A stretch of 64,000 bases of DNA from the NCBI GenBank assembly GCA_000727475.1, contig KL647289.1:6066035-6130034 (forward strand). The letters are read 5' to 3'. The notes under the pieces were generated by a model, which saw only the letters and a list, made by a program, of their open reading frames with translations, made no database searches and was not told where the DNA came from. This DNA is from Sarcocystis neurona (Eukaryota > Apicomplexa > Conoidasida > Eucoccidiorida > Sarcocystidae). Positions 32,301 through 44,459 of this stretch are shown here, in pieces. Positions within the stretch are counted from its first letter, which is position 1; the number at the start of each line of letters is the position of its first letter. The translations under genes and the position numbers were made by a program.

Positions 32301-35300
32301 AGATACAGTTACATAAATACAAATAGACATGCGTAAACATATTATATATTTACATACATACACATGCATATATATATATATATGCAAGTTTCGGAAATAC
32401 GTATAAATCTTTGTGCGTCGACACGTACAACTCGAAATATGCACACACATAAACCCATGTGTGGATACCTGTGTGCCCCGCGTTGCGCAGTCCTAGTGCA
32501 GATATATACTTGCATATATAGATATATATACATATATGTATACATACGTATACATATGTGTGCGTGTATACATCCGTATTGCCGAGTGCTGGTGGTCTCT
32601 AGCTCCAGGACGTCGATAACTCGATGGATACACACAGAGAACTGAGCGGAATATTTATTTTGTGGGATAGATGTACATATACTTGTATGTATCTCAGTAT
32701 GTCTGTGGAGAGGAAGAATGAAAGAACGAAAGAGAGAGGGACGGAGACGGGCAGAGACATGCCCGTCTTCTCACAGAGAGGCAGCACATTCGGTCTTGGT
32801 TGGGGCACCTACCGGCCTGTTCCTCTTTCTGTGTACACATATACATATATGCACACACACGTATACCTGATCTACCTATATGCATGCATACGTATACACG
32901 AGTGTGTGTAGACGTGCAATGAAGAATAAAGAGCGGGCGGGGGTGGAAAGGGAAGAGTGCTAACCGAAGTAAGTCGGCGGAAAATGTCGAAGAAGATGGG
33001 AAGGCGTGAGGAAGGGCCGCATACGCCAGTCCGCGGAAATGTCTACGAAGGCGCTGTACTGCGCGTGCAGAGACCGAGACACAGCGAGGCGGAGACACAG
33101 GGAGGAAAAAAACAGCGAGACGTCGGAGGAGAGACAGCGAACTACAGCGTGACATAGACACAGAGGAGAAAAACAAGAGCAGCACCACGTCACAAGAGAG
33201 ACGGAGAAATAGACAGAAAGAGACAGCAGACAGAGGTAGAGAGGAGACAGAGAGAAAAACAGCAGACAGAGAGAAAAACAGCAGACAGAGAGAAGAACAG
33301 CAGACAGAGAGAAAAGCAGCAGACAGAGAGAAAAGCAGCAGACAGAGAGAAAAGCAGCAGACAGAGAGAAAAGCAGCAGACAGAGAGAAAAGCAGCAGCC
33401 AGACGTCCAGGACAGACGGCGAGACACAATGAGATAGAGAGAGCAAAAAATAACGGCAGCCGACGTCGTAAGGAGATTCAAACGCTTGCACTTGGATGAC
33501 GGGGTGGAAGAGAAACGGTCAAAAACGAAGAGGCGGAATAACGAATAGAAGGCGACGCGCATGTGGAGCCCGCGTAGAACGGGGAAGGAAAAGAGAAGTG
33601 GGATGGCTGAGATTAAGAAGAAGAAGAAGGAGGAGAGGAACAGGAAGAGATGACGGAAGGTATCGACAGATGAAGAAACCAAGAGGGAAGACGCAGCAGG
33701 ACCCAACAAACACATGCGTGTTGAAATGAAGCTTCCCAGTTGCATGGGTAGCGACCTGTAGGAAGAGAACAGGAAAGAGAGGACGAGGAAGAAGAAGGAG
33801 AAGAGAAGAAGACTTCTTCGATAAGAGGAGGGAGGGGCACTCCTTCCCTTATTACCGAAGAGGATGAAAAGGAGAAGAAGAGGACATCTTCTTCTCTTGT
33901 GTCAGAAGAAGGACAGAAGAGGACTTCCTTCCACAAGACGCGAAGAGGAAAAGAAGAGACGCGAAGTTGTTGAGTTCCTCCCTAAGAGAAGGGACGGAAG
34001 CTTCTTCTCCTGCTCGAGAAGAAGAAAAAGAGAAGAAAATTTAGTTTTGAAGACGAACACCTCCTCTCTTACTTCAGAAAGTTCGAAAGACGCCAAGTGC
34101 AACAACAAGACAGAGAAACCGCCGATAAGAGTGGCGTGCGGCACTTATACAAAAGGAAGAACAGAAAGACGAAGACAAAGGAGAAGAGGACGGAGAAGAA
34201 GAAGAAGTTCAAGCAGACGTGCAATGACGGAGAGAGACACCCACGGTGGACTGCAAGGCATCCCCCGCGAGTAGAAGAACGAAAAGGAAGTGAAGAGAAG
34301 GAAAGGACTGGACAAGAAAGAGAGACACAGGCAGAGAAAAGGAATGCAGAAAGGAAAACAAAAAAGAAGTGAGGAGGATACGGGAAGTCTTGTGGGAAGA
34401 GACAGACACCCACGTCTGGCTCGAAAACGACGGGAAGGGGGGAGGTCGTTCGGCGAGAGCAGGGGGAGTAGAACAGGGAGAAGAAAAAGGAAGAGAGGAA
34501 AGGACTGGGGACGAGCAGGAGAAGAAAAGGATAAGGAAAGTCTCACGCCACCAAAGCAAGCCCGAGGAAAACAAAAAACCTAGAACAGAAAGGGAAAAGA
34601 ATGTGTCTCGTAGACCTGAACCAGACAGAAGAGGAGAGAGAAGAAGAGATCATCAGAGCTCCCCGAAGCAGAAGAAAGGAAGAGCAGCGGGAATGCAGCG
34701 AGAGCATTCTCGAGGAAAAGAAAAGAAGCGAAAGAGAGAAGAGAAGGGAAGATCTTACCATCAGAGCGAGCCAAACATCTCGCTTCTGGTACGTGGGGGT
34801 TCCCTCTCTGTACGCGAGGAAAAGAGAAGCAAAACAGGGGAGGAGGAGGTCAAAGAAACAAGGGGGAAGAAAAGCGGGAGAGAAAGCAGGACAAAGCGAC
34901 TTTCGGGCAACAGAAGAAGAGAAGTAACGGGGAGACACTCCCGGTGGTCACTGCCACGAGCAGAGGTGCACGGAAGTTTCTCCTCCGCAGCTTCCCCCGA
35001 GCACACAGGGCAAGGCAGTCAAAAGAGAGGAGGTGCAGAAGAAGGAGAAAGTAATCGCAGAGAAAAGCAAAAGGACGAGGAAGAAGCACAAAGACACAAA
35101 GGACTGGGAGAAGAAGAGTAGAACGAGCAGATGAGGGAACAGCAGCGAAACAGCAGCCGGGAACGAACAAGAAGCGGAGATGCAGCAGGTGGCGCAGCCA
35201 CACGCCGGACGAAAAAGAAAAACGGAGAGAAAACACGTGAACACAGAGAAAGAGAGCAACGGGAAGTTTGCCGTCTCTCTACCCCACTTCTTCATAAGGA

Positions 35301-38300
35301 GCGCGCGAATATGTGTATATATACGTATGCGTTTACATGGTGCTAGGAAGTCTGTGCACGGCAGCTTGCAACGCCTGGCAGAAGACCGACACATGTGTGT
35401 ACATATATGCGTATATATCTCTACTTTTCTCTTCCTTTCTTTCTTGGCGTCTCTCACGCTTTCTTGGGTATGTGCAGATGTTTTCACTATACACTATACT
35501 TGTGTGTATGTATCTCTCCTCTCCCTCTATCTCTTTCCCTCCCCATACTCGCTTGTGGGTATGTACTTTTTTTTCTCTTCTCCTATAAACGAAGGTGTGT
35601 ATTATACATATATGGGCTCCGCTCGCCCTTTTTGTCTCTCTTTCTACCTCGCTCGCTCTCTTGGGTACGTACACATATTTTCATTACATAAAAGTCAATA
35701 GACACATCTATGTAAATGGACGTATGTGTGTATATCTCTATGTGCTTTCTGTCGTTACCAGTCTACCTCTCTTCCTTTTTTTTTCTCTGCGAGACAGAGG
35801 GAGTGAAATTCCTTCCTAGGGCGTAGGAGAACACAAGCGCTGTCGGAAGAAAAGCTGCGCACGTGGAATAAGTAGCCGTGGTGGTGTCACTGGAGACGGA
35901 GACGCCCACGAGCTCACGAGAGTTCAAAACGAAGAAAAAGGAAAGTCAGCGAGTCACAAGTTCTTCTTTTATTCTCTAGATCCCTGTCAGGCAGAGAGAG
36001 GGACTTTCTCTCTATCTTGCTGTCTGCGATAGCCGTCAAAGAAAGTCGGCCACGGAGAAGAAGAAAATATACTCCGGACGACCGCGCCTCTGGACATGAA
36101 TACGCCGCACCACGTTGTCCAGCAGTAGGCAACCAGTACATTTCACAATAAAAAAAAATTCGTATATATATATATATATAGGTGGTGGGCTCTCTCATCT
36201 ACACATATATATGTATATATATATATATGTATGGGTGTTCTTTTCTTTCAGTGTCTATGTCTCCCTCTCTCTCTCTGCGTTGCCCCAAATTCAGCTGCTT
36301 TTATTGTTTCTACAAGGCGTGTTACTGTATGCATATACTTAGCCTGAACTACGCTATCTCTCATACATATACATATATATGATATACATATATATATATA
36401 TATACATATGTACGCACGGGTATGCTTGCCCCTCTGTCTTTATCTCCCTGTATTCCTCTCTGCAATGCTCTCCCCCCACACATATGTATGCGTCTGCTGC
36501 TATAGGCGTACGCATATATATATATATATATGTAAAGAGAAAGAGATACAGATTCACTCTTCGATGTGGAGGTGAGTCTTGTGGACAGACACCCAAGTGC
36601 GTTGCGCGCCTAGTGTATGTACACTGGCCCCCGTGGTGGCGTGTGTGGCTTTGCCACGACGTGTAAAGAGGGAGAGGGAGAACAAGAAAAGGGCGCAGAG
36701 AGACGAAGACGAGCCATAAAAGCGCTTTTGCTTGTATTCTGCGACTCGGGGTGAGGGGGGACTGCACCAGTCGAAAAGAGAAGAAGTAGAACAACAGAGA
36801 GAGGAGGATTTGCTTCTTCGGCGCCCAATCTCTCTCAAATATTGTCGCAACAGCTGTACTGTAACCCGTCTGCCCGCCAGTGCCTGTATGCGTATATATA
36901 CGTATACATTATATATATATATGTTATAACTATATAGACCTATACATCTGTGCGTATATATGCATACGCACACATACGTATACATACATGTATATATACA
37001 CGTCCGTTTGCCAGAGGTCTGCGTGTTGCTATCAAACATGTGCGGGTATTCCACACGTATGCACATACGCATATACGTATATGTATATATATCTATATAT
37101 ATACACATGTACATACACACATATATATATATATTTATATAAGTATATGTTCCTTGCGCCCGCGCATACACATAGTAGGTGTGTATACACACATACATAT
37201 ATATATATACATACATGTACATACATCCGTGTACATACATACGTGTACACACGTACATGTGCATACATCCATATACATACATATATACATACCTACGTTT
37301 ACCCACGTACACACTTACATACGTACATGCATACATACATACATACGTATATATGTACATACATACGTACACATATACATATACGTATACATACATACAT
37401 GCCTAGATACACACACACGCAGATACGCGCACACATCGACAAGTACATCCATACATTCGTACATCCATACATATACATACTCATGCGCGCTCACACATAT
37501 ATACGTCCACTCATACATACCTCCACACCTACATAACGCACATTCATACACACATACATCCGTACACGTGTATATATACATATAAATACACCCATTCATC
37601 CCCCCACGGACACACGCAAGCTTTTGTTGTTCGTTCTTCATTCCAGCCTTGTGTCTGTCTCACGCGTGACACCTGTGATTTGGATTGGCAGAAACGGCGC
37701 GAGAGACGGAGACACGGCGAGAAAAGGAGAAAGGGAAGGCAGCCGCAATTTGCAAGTGCGTTGTGCAGCTGCCTCTGCAGGAGTGTTGAGCCGGCAGGAG
37801 GGGGAGCTGCTCGGCTGGCGAAGAGGCGATTTCACCAGGAAAGACAGGGGAGGAGCCGCTTACTGAAAGTGGGACCGCGTTGGACACCCTCGACAAAGAG
37901 AAGGATAAACGAGGACTAAAGCGCTGACGCTGTGAATCCACGGAAAAGCAGCGTCTCTTCGCAGAGCTTCGCCCACCACTGCCGTGGCCAGGCTGCCTCC
38001 TCCGCTGTCTCCCAAGATGGCCAGACTGCAGAGCAACGCGGCAGAAACGGGGAAATGCCGACGCATGCGCGCGCAGTCCAGCTGCCGCCTTCTCGCTTTC
38101 TCTTCTATCTTTTCTCCGTGCTTCTCTACCAGCAGAGGGCAGTCTTCTCTCGGGTCCGCTTTTTCTGCCCCCCAGAAGCGTTTTTTCTCTCTTCCTCCTC
38201 CACTTCTTTTTCTGACGGAGGAGAGTCTGCTGTCGCTTCCTCTTCCTTTTGTGCTGTTCCCCCGGAAGGGTCTTCTCTCGCGTTCTCTTCTTGTTTTCCC

Positions 38301-41300
38301 TTTTTGCCGCTCCAGAAAGGTCTTATCTATCGCGTCCCCCCCTCCTTGTTGTTCTGCTGCTCCAGGGGCTGCTTTTGCTGCCTCAAAAGAGTCTTCTCTC
38401 TCTTCGTCTTCTCTTGCTGCAGGCGCGCTGTTCTTCTGACTTCCTCTTCTTTTTTTACCCGACCCTAGTAGTTTCCTCTTTGTCTATCGCTTCCCCTTCC
38501 TTTTTTATAGCCATCCCTCTCCTCCTCTTCCTTACCCCTGCGCATGCGTACACCGCGTAACTAGTGAAAGGCTACGGGTCCTTTTCTCTGCGTCCGCCTG
38601 ACGTGTGCACATATGCGTCTGTGGGGAGTGGAAATACCGTGTGTCTCTCTTTTTCTTCTTTTTCTTCTACAAGCCTGCACGGCCTCATGTGTCTCCTCTA
38701 TCTCTCTTCTCTCTCCCTGCATCTTCTACTTTCTTTCGCTTCTCTTCGGCCATGCATGCATGCGTAATGTCGTTGGGGAGAAGAGACGCACCAAGAGACG
38801 TCGGCTGCTCCTCTACTTCTTTCTGGCATATCGCCGCTACGGGATTCACCGCACCGTACAAGCATATACACACAAACAAACACAGACATACACATATGTG
38901 TCAGTGGGAGAAAAGAAGGAAGAGATACATAGACCTGCGTATATTCTTGCACGTATACGAGCAGGCGTGACTCTGAGTCAACAGACATGTATACATATAT
39001 GTGTAGATGCATATGTGAGACGGCAAAGAAGGAAGAAGAAGAGTTTACAAGCCGACCTGCATGTATGACGCAGATACGAACAAAAGTGGTGAAGTCAACT
39101 AAGGAAGACATATATGTTTTAGAGAGGGGGAAGAAGGCAGACATACAGCGGCCGGCACACATACGAACAAGTATGAATGAGTTCACTAGCACATATATAT
39201 GTGTATATGCATGTGTGAGAGGGTTGAAGGAAGGCGAACTTACAGAGGCTTGCGATATCGCACATATACGGACAGACATACGTGAGTCAACAAATACAGG
39301 TATGTGTACATATACGTACTTATAGAATAGATATGAAGACAGGAAGATTTTTGTAGGCCTGCTTGTGTGTCTCTTGGCGCATATGCGTGGAAGTGAGTCA
39401 GCGAATAGGAAGATACATGTGTGTATCAAAGCGGAGAAAGGAGGGAACTTTTTATGGGCTGCTGTGTATGTCTCCTTGCACAGATACGTGGAAACGAGTC
39501 AGCACACAAGATGGGCTGTACGTGTGAGAGAGGAAGATGAAGAAACTTTTTACAGGCCTGCACATACGCATCTCTTTGCACGTATACGAAGAGGTGCGAC
39601 GAAGTCAACAGATTTTGTAGGACACGGCCTCAAACAAAAGGCAGAGAGACGCACGCCTGTGTGGCTGGGTGAGACGTGCACCTCTTCGGCAGTTTCTCTC
39701 GGCCGTGGGAAGTCCGGCGGAAAAAGAGAGGCCAAGGCTCTACGCGCATGCAGGAAGTCCTACCCAGTATACGGTGGTGAGGTACGGCGAGCGAAAAAGA
39801 GAGGAAAAGGCCAACGTTAGAGGTGTGAGAGGACTGCTAGGGAGAAAGTTCGATCCGGCAGCACCAAGAAAAGACAAATTTTTCTGTCCTTTTCCACAAA
39901 TTTCTGAGTGTATATATGTGTTCCGAGTTGTTGGCTAAATATAATTTATGTAGACTCAGATACGCACATATGTATATATATATAGGTACACAGATACATA
40001 GGCACATACACACATACATATATACATACATATGTACATACATACACACATATATACATGTACATACATATATACATGTACATACATATATACATGCACA
40101 TACATATATACATGTACATACACACATGTACACATGTACATACATACATATATACATACATACGCACATATATACATGTACATACATATATACATGTACA
40201 TACATATATACATGTACACACATACGTATACACATGCATACGCACATACGTACACACATACATACACACATACGTGCACGTAGATACATCCATACATACA
40301 TATATACATACGTACACACATATATACATGTACATACATACATGCATACATACATACATATATACATACATACGTACATACATATAAACACGTACGTACA
40401 TACACGCATACACACATGTACGTACATGTACATACATGCATACGCACATAGATACATGTCTACATAGATATATGCATACATACGTGCATGCATACATATG
40501 CACATATATGTAAATACATGTGACGAACTGTTTGTTTCTTTCACCACGAATATTTAGCTGCAGTAACCTCTATATGAACCCGTCTCTCTCTCTCTCGCGC
40601 GGGCTGCCTCTTGCCGTTGCTCTTCCTACAAAAGTCTATTCGTATGTTCATATGTATATATATATGCGTATATATGTGTGTGTGTGTCTGTCTTCTTCTC
40701 GCTCCCGAGTACCTCTGTCTGTGTATACACACACATATATATATGTGTCTGGCTGTCGGTCTTCTTCCCCCTCTGCCGTGCTGCTGTCTCCGCCTCTATA
40801 TATTTAGACATACGTGTGTCTGTTTGTCTCATTACCCCCCCGGTGTGCCTTTGTCTCTGTGTGTACGCGGGGTTTTACCGAGTGACGTCGATGTTCAAAG
40901 AATCCGCGTGACTAAGAATAAAAGAAATGGCTTGAAGACAATCTTGAATTTGGAGAGGAAATTTATACTCCGGAGCAAGTCTGCACGCGCTCGCACGCAC
41001 GGGAAGCGCAGGCAAAGTGTGCGCACATACTCAGCTTCTCTGGAACGGAAGAAAAGAAGACATGGAGAGGAAGAGGAGGAGGAGGAGGGGAAGAAAAGGA
41101 AGAGGGGGAGAAGCAAATGGCGGAGAAGAAGAGGTCAACGACGGGAAGCCGTAGCGGCACGAAGAAGAAAACAGCAGAGGGTGTCGGCTGTGAAGGAGAT
41201 ATGTGGAAGAGAGAAAACGACGAGGAAGTCTTCGAAAGAGACGGAGAGGAGAAGAAGAAAATTATGGAGAGGATGCAGAAGAAGAAGAACAGGGAGAGGA

Positions 41301-42540
41301 GGTACTCGTGAAGAAAGGAGATGGAGGGGACGATGCCGGAGAAAAAGAAGAAGAGGCCAGGAACCCAAGAAGCGACTGAAAAGCAGAAGAAATAAGGGAG
41401 AAAAGAGAAGGCCAGAGAGTAGAGAGAATAAGAAGAGGAAGAGGTAGTAGTAGTAGTAGAAGAAGAAAGGAACAGCAGGGCAGGCGAGGAGACCTGCAGT
41501 ACACAGGAGAAATGAGGAAAAGGGGGCGAGGAAGCGTTGGCTGCCCGAAACAGACAAAGAAAAACAAGAAAAAGCGGTTGAAGCTGGGGGGAAGAAGAAA
41601 AAGAAGGGGACGGGAAAAGAAGGGAAATGCCTGCTGCTGCCTTCGAGGCAGCCACGCAAGAGAGAGAACAGGAAGAATGAGCATAGGATGAACAACAAGG
41701 AGAATAGTAGGGAGAAGACGAAGAAGATGAGAGCAGCAGAGAGAGACGTCTTGTATGAAAGCGAAGAAGAGAGGTAGAAATCTCGAAGACGAAACGCACG
41801 CATGCAGAAGAGAGACACGTACAGAGAGAGGAGAAGATAAAGTGGGGACAACGTGGGGAGAAGAAAGGAAGAGGAAGGCAGAGAAGTCAGGAATAGACGG
41901 AATAATTACATTCACCACCACTGCACGTATATACACACACAGATACACATATACACGAAGAGGAAGAGGAAGCGACGCCAAGCAGAAAAGGAGAAGAAGT
42001 CGTAGAGAGAAGTAGGCGGCCCCTCCAGCAGCACCCGGCAAAAAGAGAGACCGAGAAGAAATATATGTGAGGAAACTGGTAAGCAGCGAGGAAGAGAAAA
42101 CGCCGAGGGACGAGAAGAGAAGAAAAGATGAAGAAGAAGAAGCTGCGGACCACTACAACGAGGGAGCACTATAAGGCGTCGCACAGGCAAAGGAAGGGAA
42201 ATTTAGCGGCAAGAGAGTGGAAGCGAGAAGACGGAGGAAAAGTTAAAAACGAGGGATACACGGCAAATGCGCCGGGGAAAAGGAGCAGAGAAGGAGGCGC
42301 AAGCTAAAAGGAAAGTCTGCTGGACGTGAAGGAAAGGGAGAAGAAAACGAAGACAGAGAGGTCCCCAAAGAAGGGAAGGAAGAATTTTGCTTGCCTATAA
42401 TCTATTGCGACCACCAGAGCATTTGCAGAGGAAAAGCAGTTACTCATTCTCCGTAGTAACTTGTCGTAGCCGTGGTGGTCGGCGAGCACCAGGCCTCCGC
42501 CGTGGATAAAAAAGACGACGGGTTTTTTTTTTCTTCTTTG
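29355..42540 (-). CDS. Alpha/beta-hydrolase (hormone-sensitive-lipase-like esterase), scattered short exons
   Basis: Predicted serine esterase/lipase. Exons in order: a 42395-42540 (PVVFFIHGGGLVLADHHGYD with the HGGG oxyanion motif, ending VVAIDY+AG); b 39682-39739 (LFPPDFPRPRETAEE, tentative); c 38792-38836 (GAADVS+TG); d 37888-38025 (LAILGDSGGGSLATAVVGEA, the nucleophile elbow GDSGG, then SALVLVYPSL); e 30772-30838 (PSDDPRMYAAAVPTTAWAPS); f 29355-29481 (FFFVCATPAVLFSHDIMYDI then RRLGVQTGLFLAP, the strand and acid region). Phases agree for a-b, c-d, d-e and e-f. The b-c junction is out by two bases, so a small exon is missing or b is wrong. The donor of exon a is AG|GCAAGC, a GC-AG intron; exon f uses GTCAGG. 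The N-terminus (>42540) and the exon with the catalytic His (<29355) were not found. The b-f introns are repeats, and an N gap lies in intron e-f. Confidence 0.75.
29590..30350. repeat. G/A-rich ~20-bp minisatellite containing the assembly gap
   Basis: Units such as 'gagacagggacaggggcagg' with variants (agagggagaggcagagagac, gaccgatgcagagagac) flank both sides of the run of N. Long Ser/Pro/Cys or Arg/Gln/Gly frames across it are artefacts of the repeat and of N. Confidence 0.9.
29722..30159. other. Assembly gap (438 N)
   Basis: An uninterrupted run of N inside the minisatellite; true length unknown. It lies within the hydrolase intron between exons e and f, so it should not hide coding sequence of that gene, but cannot exclude it. 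Confidence 1.
30840..33000. other. Hydrolase intron: TA/TACA/TATG microsatellites
   Basis: Tracts of (TA)n and (TATG)n (31510-31590) with ~115-bp diverged units at 31200-31600 containing 'cagagccacgtctacatata'. A 21-nt minus-strand segment at 31091-31111 between a TTTTTCTCAG acceptor and a CAG|GTCTAC donor would make a micro-exon but nothing requires it. Confidence 0.45.
33230..33405. repeat. 19-bp minisatellite
   Basis: Eight or more near-perfect copies of cagcagacagagagaaaag. Because 19 is not a multiple of three, the reading frame rotates and all minus-strand frames stay open as Ser/Cys/Leu repeats with a 19-residue period. Confidence 0.9.
33410..35260. repeat. Long purine-rich (GA/GAA) plus-strand block
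   Basis: Plus strand is overwhelmingly A/G with only scattered C/T. Arg/Lys/Glu frames on plus and Ser/Leu/Phe frames on minus are composition artefacts. It lies in the large intron between hydrolase exons d and e. Confidence 0.75.
35270..36950. other. Hydrolase intron: mixed CT-rich, TA-rich and unique DNA
   Basis: Pyrimidine-rich to 35800, then unique islands at 35830-36130 and 36560-36880, separated by (TA)n at 36160-36230 and 36370-36400. The islands have minus-strand frames of 50-100 codons without usable splice junctions for the hydrolase. Confidence 0.35.
36950..37610. repeat. (TACA)n/(TATACA)n tract
   Basis: Continuous tetranucleotide repeat with minor interruptions. Thr/Tyr/His/Ile frames on plus and Cys/Met/Tyr/Val frames on minus are by-products. 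Confidence 0.9.
38925..39620. repeat. Array of ~100-bp diverged tandem units
   Basis: About seven units, each with '(ag)(a)gcctgc' or 'cggcac', then '(a)cgcatatacg..agg.tg', 'gaGTCAaca' and a purine-rich '(g)gaagga' part. Substitutions and small indels are frequent. It lies between candidate hydrolase exons b and c. Confidence 0.65.
39955..40515. repeat. (TACA)n/(CATA)n tract
   Basis: 560 bp of nearly continuous ACAT-type repeat with (TA) interruptions. Confidence 0.9.
40960..42330. repeat. Purine-rich (GA/GAAG)n plus-strand block
   Basis: As at 33.4-35.3 kb, the plus strand is strongly A/G-biased, including (AGT/AGA) triplets at 41440-41465. It occupies the hydrolase intron just 3' of exon a on the minus strand. 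Confidence 0.75.
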
Positions 42541-42544
42541 CTAC

Positions 42545-43835
42545 GAAAGACACACACACACAGCAGCAGCAGAGAGAAACGTGGAGCAGGAGAAGTGAGA
42601 AGTGACCGAACAGCAGCAGGGGAAGCCAACAGCAGCAGCAGGGGAGTCTGCAGCAGCAGCAAGGGAAGGGGCACGTGAAGTGAGAAGACGAGGCACTAGC
42701 AGGGTAAGTCGCCAGCAGCAACAAAGGGAGACGCAGGTAAGGCGAGAAGACGGAGGAGCAGCAAAAATGGCGGCAGCGGGAAAGAGAGGAAAACCGCCCG
42801 CGACAGCAACACAAACGGCAGCAGCTGAAAAAGAAGGAGTGGGCGCATCAGAGCAGCAGCAGCAGCAGAGAACAAGAAGAAGCAGCAGAAAAGTCACAGC
42901 AGCGGAAGACAACTAGCAGCAGCAGTAGCCGAGAAGCAGCGGCAGTTACTGAGAAGCTACAGTAGCAGCAGAGAAGCTACAGCAGCAGTAGAGAACCAGC
43001 AGCACCAGCAGCAGAGGAGCAGTGGCAGAAGCAAAGAAGCAGCAGCAGTAGCAAAGAAGCTGCAGCAGCACCAGCAAAGAACCAGCAGTAGCAGCAGCAG
43101 CAGCAGAGGAGCTACTGCAGCAGCACAGAAGCCACAGCAACAGCAGAGAAGCTACAGCAGCAGCAGAAAGCTATGGAAACAGCAGAGAAGCGACAGCAGC
43201 GGCACAGAACCAGCTGCAGCAGCAGAGAAGCTACCGCAGCAGCAGAGAAGCTACCGCAGCATCAGAGAAGCGACAGCAGCGGTACACAGCCAGCCGCAGC
43301 AGCAGAGTAGCCACAGAAGCAGCAGAGAAGCTACAGCAGCAGCAGAGAATCGGCAGCAGCAAAGAAGCTACGGAAGCAGCAGAGAAGTTACAGCAGCAGC
43401 AGAGTGGCTACAGAAGCAGCAGAGAAGCGACAGCAGCGGCACAGAACCAGCCGCAGCAGCAGAGTGGCTACAGAAGCAGCAGAGAAGCGACAGCAGCGGC
43501 ACAGAACCAGCCGCAGCAGCAGAGAAGCTACCGCAGCAGCAGAGAACCACCGCCGCTACAGAGACAGCAGAGAAGCTACAGCAGCAGTACAGAACCAGCT
43601 GCAGCGACGGAAAAGCTACAGCAGCAGAGGAGAACCAGCAGCAGCAGCAGCAAAGAAGCTAGAGCTAGAGCAGCAGCAGAGAAGCTAGAGCAGTAGCCGA
43701 CAACCAGCAGCAGCAGCAGAGGAGCTACCGCAGTAGCAGCGACCCAGAGGTAGCAGAGGCAGCAGCAGAGAGACTACAGCAGCAGCAGAGCAGCAGCAGC
43801 ACCACCAGCAGCAGCAGTATCAGAGAATTTGCAGC
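42545..43835. repeat. 1.3-kb CAG/GCA block with 'gaagctacagcagcag' units
   Basis: Impure (CAG)n interspersed with an 'agcagagaagctac' motif at 15-21-bp intervals. All three plus-strand frames have long open stretches (Gln, Ser or Ala rich). It begins next to hydrolase exon a and lies upstream of it on the minus strand, so it is intron, 5' UTR, or a homopolymer-coding N-terminal exon of that gene. Confidence 0.8.
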
Positions 43836-44088
43836 CGCACCTCTAGCCTAAGAAAACGCGACATGTCGTTGTATTGCTGCTGAATCATATGCTCGTCCCA
43901 GGGTGCAAGGACGCCCTGATATCTCTTTTTTTGTTCTTCCTCTGTTTTTCTGTTTTCTCTCCATCTTGTTAAGGGCTCCTTCCCTCCCTTTCTTCCCTCC
44001 TACTTCCTACTTTTTTCTTCTATTTCTTCTCTGGTCGAATGCTCCTTTTTCCTAATTTTCTTTCTCTTTCTCTTCCTGTTTTTCTGCA

Positions 44089-44449
44089 GGTCCCTTGTCC
44101 CCTCTACGCGTGTGAAGTCAAACAACCCCAAGGGTGCAATCTGTCTATCCATCTCCCTTCATTCTCCGCAAGCAACGTTTCTCTCCCCTTTTTTACATAC
44201 GTCCCCGCAGGCTCTTCCTTTTTTATTGTGAAGCGTTCCAGCTGCAGCTCGTCTCTTCTGTTCCTTGCTTTTCTTCCTCCCACCCCCTTCGCACCAGTGC
44301 AAGTGGAGACGGAAGAGTACGAAAAGGAGGAGCGCCAGGACGCGGAAAGAGAAACAGCAAAGAAAAAAGGAGCGTTCCTCTTTGTCTTGACGACATGTAC
44401 TTTTTGTGACGAGCCCCCAATAAAACAACCGTTTGAAAGAAAAGGGTAG
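44089..44449 (+). CDS. Weak candidate exon, plus strand
   Basis: A strong acceptor (CCTGTTTTTCTGCAG) opens a 120-codon frame to TAG. The middle is acidic (VQVETEEYEKEERQDAERET). However, the opposite strand is equally open (44104-44463, with RDELQLERFTIKKEEP), and the minus frame could instead be an upstream hydrolase exon. Neither is resolved. Confidence 0.2.
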
Positions 44450-44459
44450 AAAACTTCCT

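Noticed and set aside
33410..35121. Arg/Lys/Glu-rich plus-strand frames (up to 250 codons)
   Set aside because: Composition follows directly from a purine-only strand. Frames have no ordered segment, start context or junctions.
35990..36160. Minus-strand frame with a C-terminal-looking LLLDNVVRRIHVQ...FFFSVADFL
   Set aside because: No AG acceptor in a usable position, surrounded by (TA)n, and no phase match with the hydrolase gene it would have to end.
36880..37585. Long Thr/Tyr/His/Ile open frames (up to 218 codons)
   Set aside because: They are translations of (TACA)n and (TATACA)n tracts; all frames and both strands are open, with no unique sequence. The same applies to frames at 13-470, 3035-3421, 31363-31836, 39916-40547, 61974-62459 and 62887-63497.
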